Assembly (NCBI RefSeq): GCF_902652685.1
Contig: NZ_CACRUY010000017.1
Span: forward strand, 1 to 64,000
Source of the DNA: Mycobacterium sp. Marseille-P9652
Lineage (GTDB): Bacteria; Actinomycetota; Actinomycetes; Mycobacteriales; Mycobacteriaceae
Direction of reading: 5' to 3'
DNA length: 64,000 nucleotides
Shown here in pieces: positions 63,633 to 64,000 of this stretch. Every line of letters starts with the position of its first letter. The first letter of the stretch is position 1. The notes under the pieces are model-generated. The model ran no database searches, was not told the origin of the DNA, and saw nothing but the letters and a program-made list of their open reading frames with translations. The translations under genes were made by a program, and so were the position numbers.

Positions 63633-64000
63633 TCATCGCGGCATCCTGCGCCACACGGCCTGCGGCAGCAGCCGCATGACGAAGAAGGTCGGCTGCAGCG
63701 CCCACGGGATCCACACGGTGCGGCGGCCTTTCGCGAGAGCGCGCGCGGTCGCCGCGGCGACCTGCTCTGGCGTGCTGGACAGCGGAGCGGGCGTCATGCC
63801 CTGCGTCATGCGGCCGATGACGAATCCGGGGCGGGCGATCAGGAGCTTGACGCCCGTGCCGTGCAGCGCGTCGGCGAGCCCGCAGGCGAAGCCGTCCAGG
63901 CCGGCCTTCGCCGAGCCGTACACATAGTTGGCGCGGCGGACCCGGACGCCGGCCACCGAGGAGAACACTACGAGGGTGCCGCGCCCCGCCGCCCGCATCG
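63633..64000 (-). CDS. Short-chain dehydrogenase, N-terminus beyond right edge (Rv2073c-like)
   Basis: The last ~122 residues of an SDR; the start lies beyond the window. Visible are the catalytic Ser region VVFSSVAGVRVR, Tyr-x3-Lys in YVYGSAKAGLDGF, and KLLIARPGFVIGRMT. The C-terminal amphipathic end (PTFFVMRLLPQAVWRRMP) is typical of the DprE2-like group of mycobacterial SDRs. M. tuberculosis Rv2073c occupies the same place next to cobL. Confidence 0.88.
   Translation of the reverse strand, partial: MRAAGRGTLVVFSSVAGVRVRRANYVYGSAKAGLDGFACGLADALHGTGVKLLIARPGFVIGRMTQGMTPAPLSSTPEQVAAATARALAKGRRTVWIPWALQPTFFVMRLLPQAVWRRMPR

Overview
The window is GC-rich actinobacterial DNA with almost every base in a gene. 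Gene order and protein lengths match the Mycobacterium tuberculosis H37Rv segment Rv2037c to Rv2073c, recalled from knowledge of that genome and not searched. Anchors are pncA, lipT, lppI, a two-module pks12 of 4158 residues, rbpA, ppm1/lnt, fxsA, cobN, cobG, cobH, cobIJ, sigC, cobK, cobM and cobL. The host is therefore a Mycobacterium. The many extra oxidoreductases, two cytochrome P450s, an mmpS/mmpL pair, and the lack of blaC and of the alternative ribosomal protein genes at their M. tuberculosis positions point to a non-tuberculous species. The species cannot be fixed from this window.

Layout. 1-5061: patatin-like lipase (cut by the left edge) and a four-gene carbohydrate ABC importer. 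5342-13043: small membrane proteins, a SnoaL-like protein, pncA, a DoxX-like protein with a repeat tail, gntK with a disrupted 3' end, an APH-like fusion protein, and divergent lipT/lppI. 13098-19568: an island not found here in M. tuberculosis, with two P450s, two SDRs, a TetR regulator with paired operators, and a decayed dehydrogenase remnant. 19857-34910: an SDR/PEP-swivelling-domain chimera followed by pks12. 35280-41109: zinc-ribbon-like protein, rbpA, then amidohydrolase-lnt-ppm1 and fxsA. 41183-43136: dienelactone hydrolase, DJ-1/PfpI protein and F420-type PPOX protein. 43239-55076: cobN, an oxidoreductase insert (46818-51713), and cobG-cobH-cobIJ. 55081-60939: flavodoxin-like protein, mmpL, mmpS, and a zinc-finger membrane protein continuous in frame with sigma factor C. 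60936-63582: cobK-cobM-cobL. 63633-64000: an SDR cut by the right edge.

How the genes work together. The cob genes, in three transcription units, cover much of aerobic corrin-ring synthesis from precorrin-2 methylation to cobalt insertion. Pks12 (one methylmalonyl-type and one malonyl-type AT) fits mycoketide chain synthesis. Lnt and Ppm1, fused in M. tuberculosis, are here two genes overlapping by 4 bases. Many units appear to start with leaderless transcripts: a TANNNT -10 box lies 6-8 bases before the start codon of pncA, lipT, lppI, tetR, the zinc-ribbon gene, the amidohydrolase, cobG, cobH and sigC.

The most unusual area is 55748-60939. A CsoR/RicR-like palindrome (ATACCCCCTAGGGTAT) sits inside a candidate mmpS-mmpL promoter. 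Divergent from it is a zinc-finger, His/Met-rich membrane protein whose frame runs straight into sigma factor C, a sigma factor with no known anti-sigma in M. tuberculosis. This may be a metal-responsive envelope module. That reading is inference and testable.
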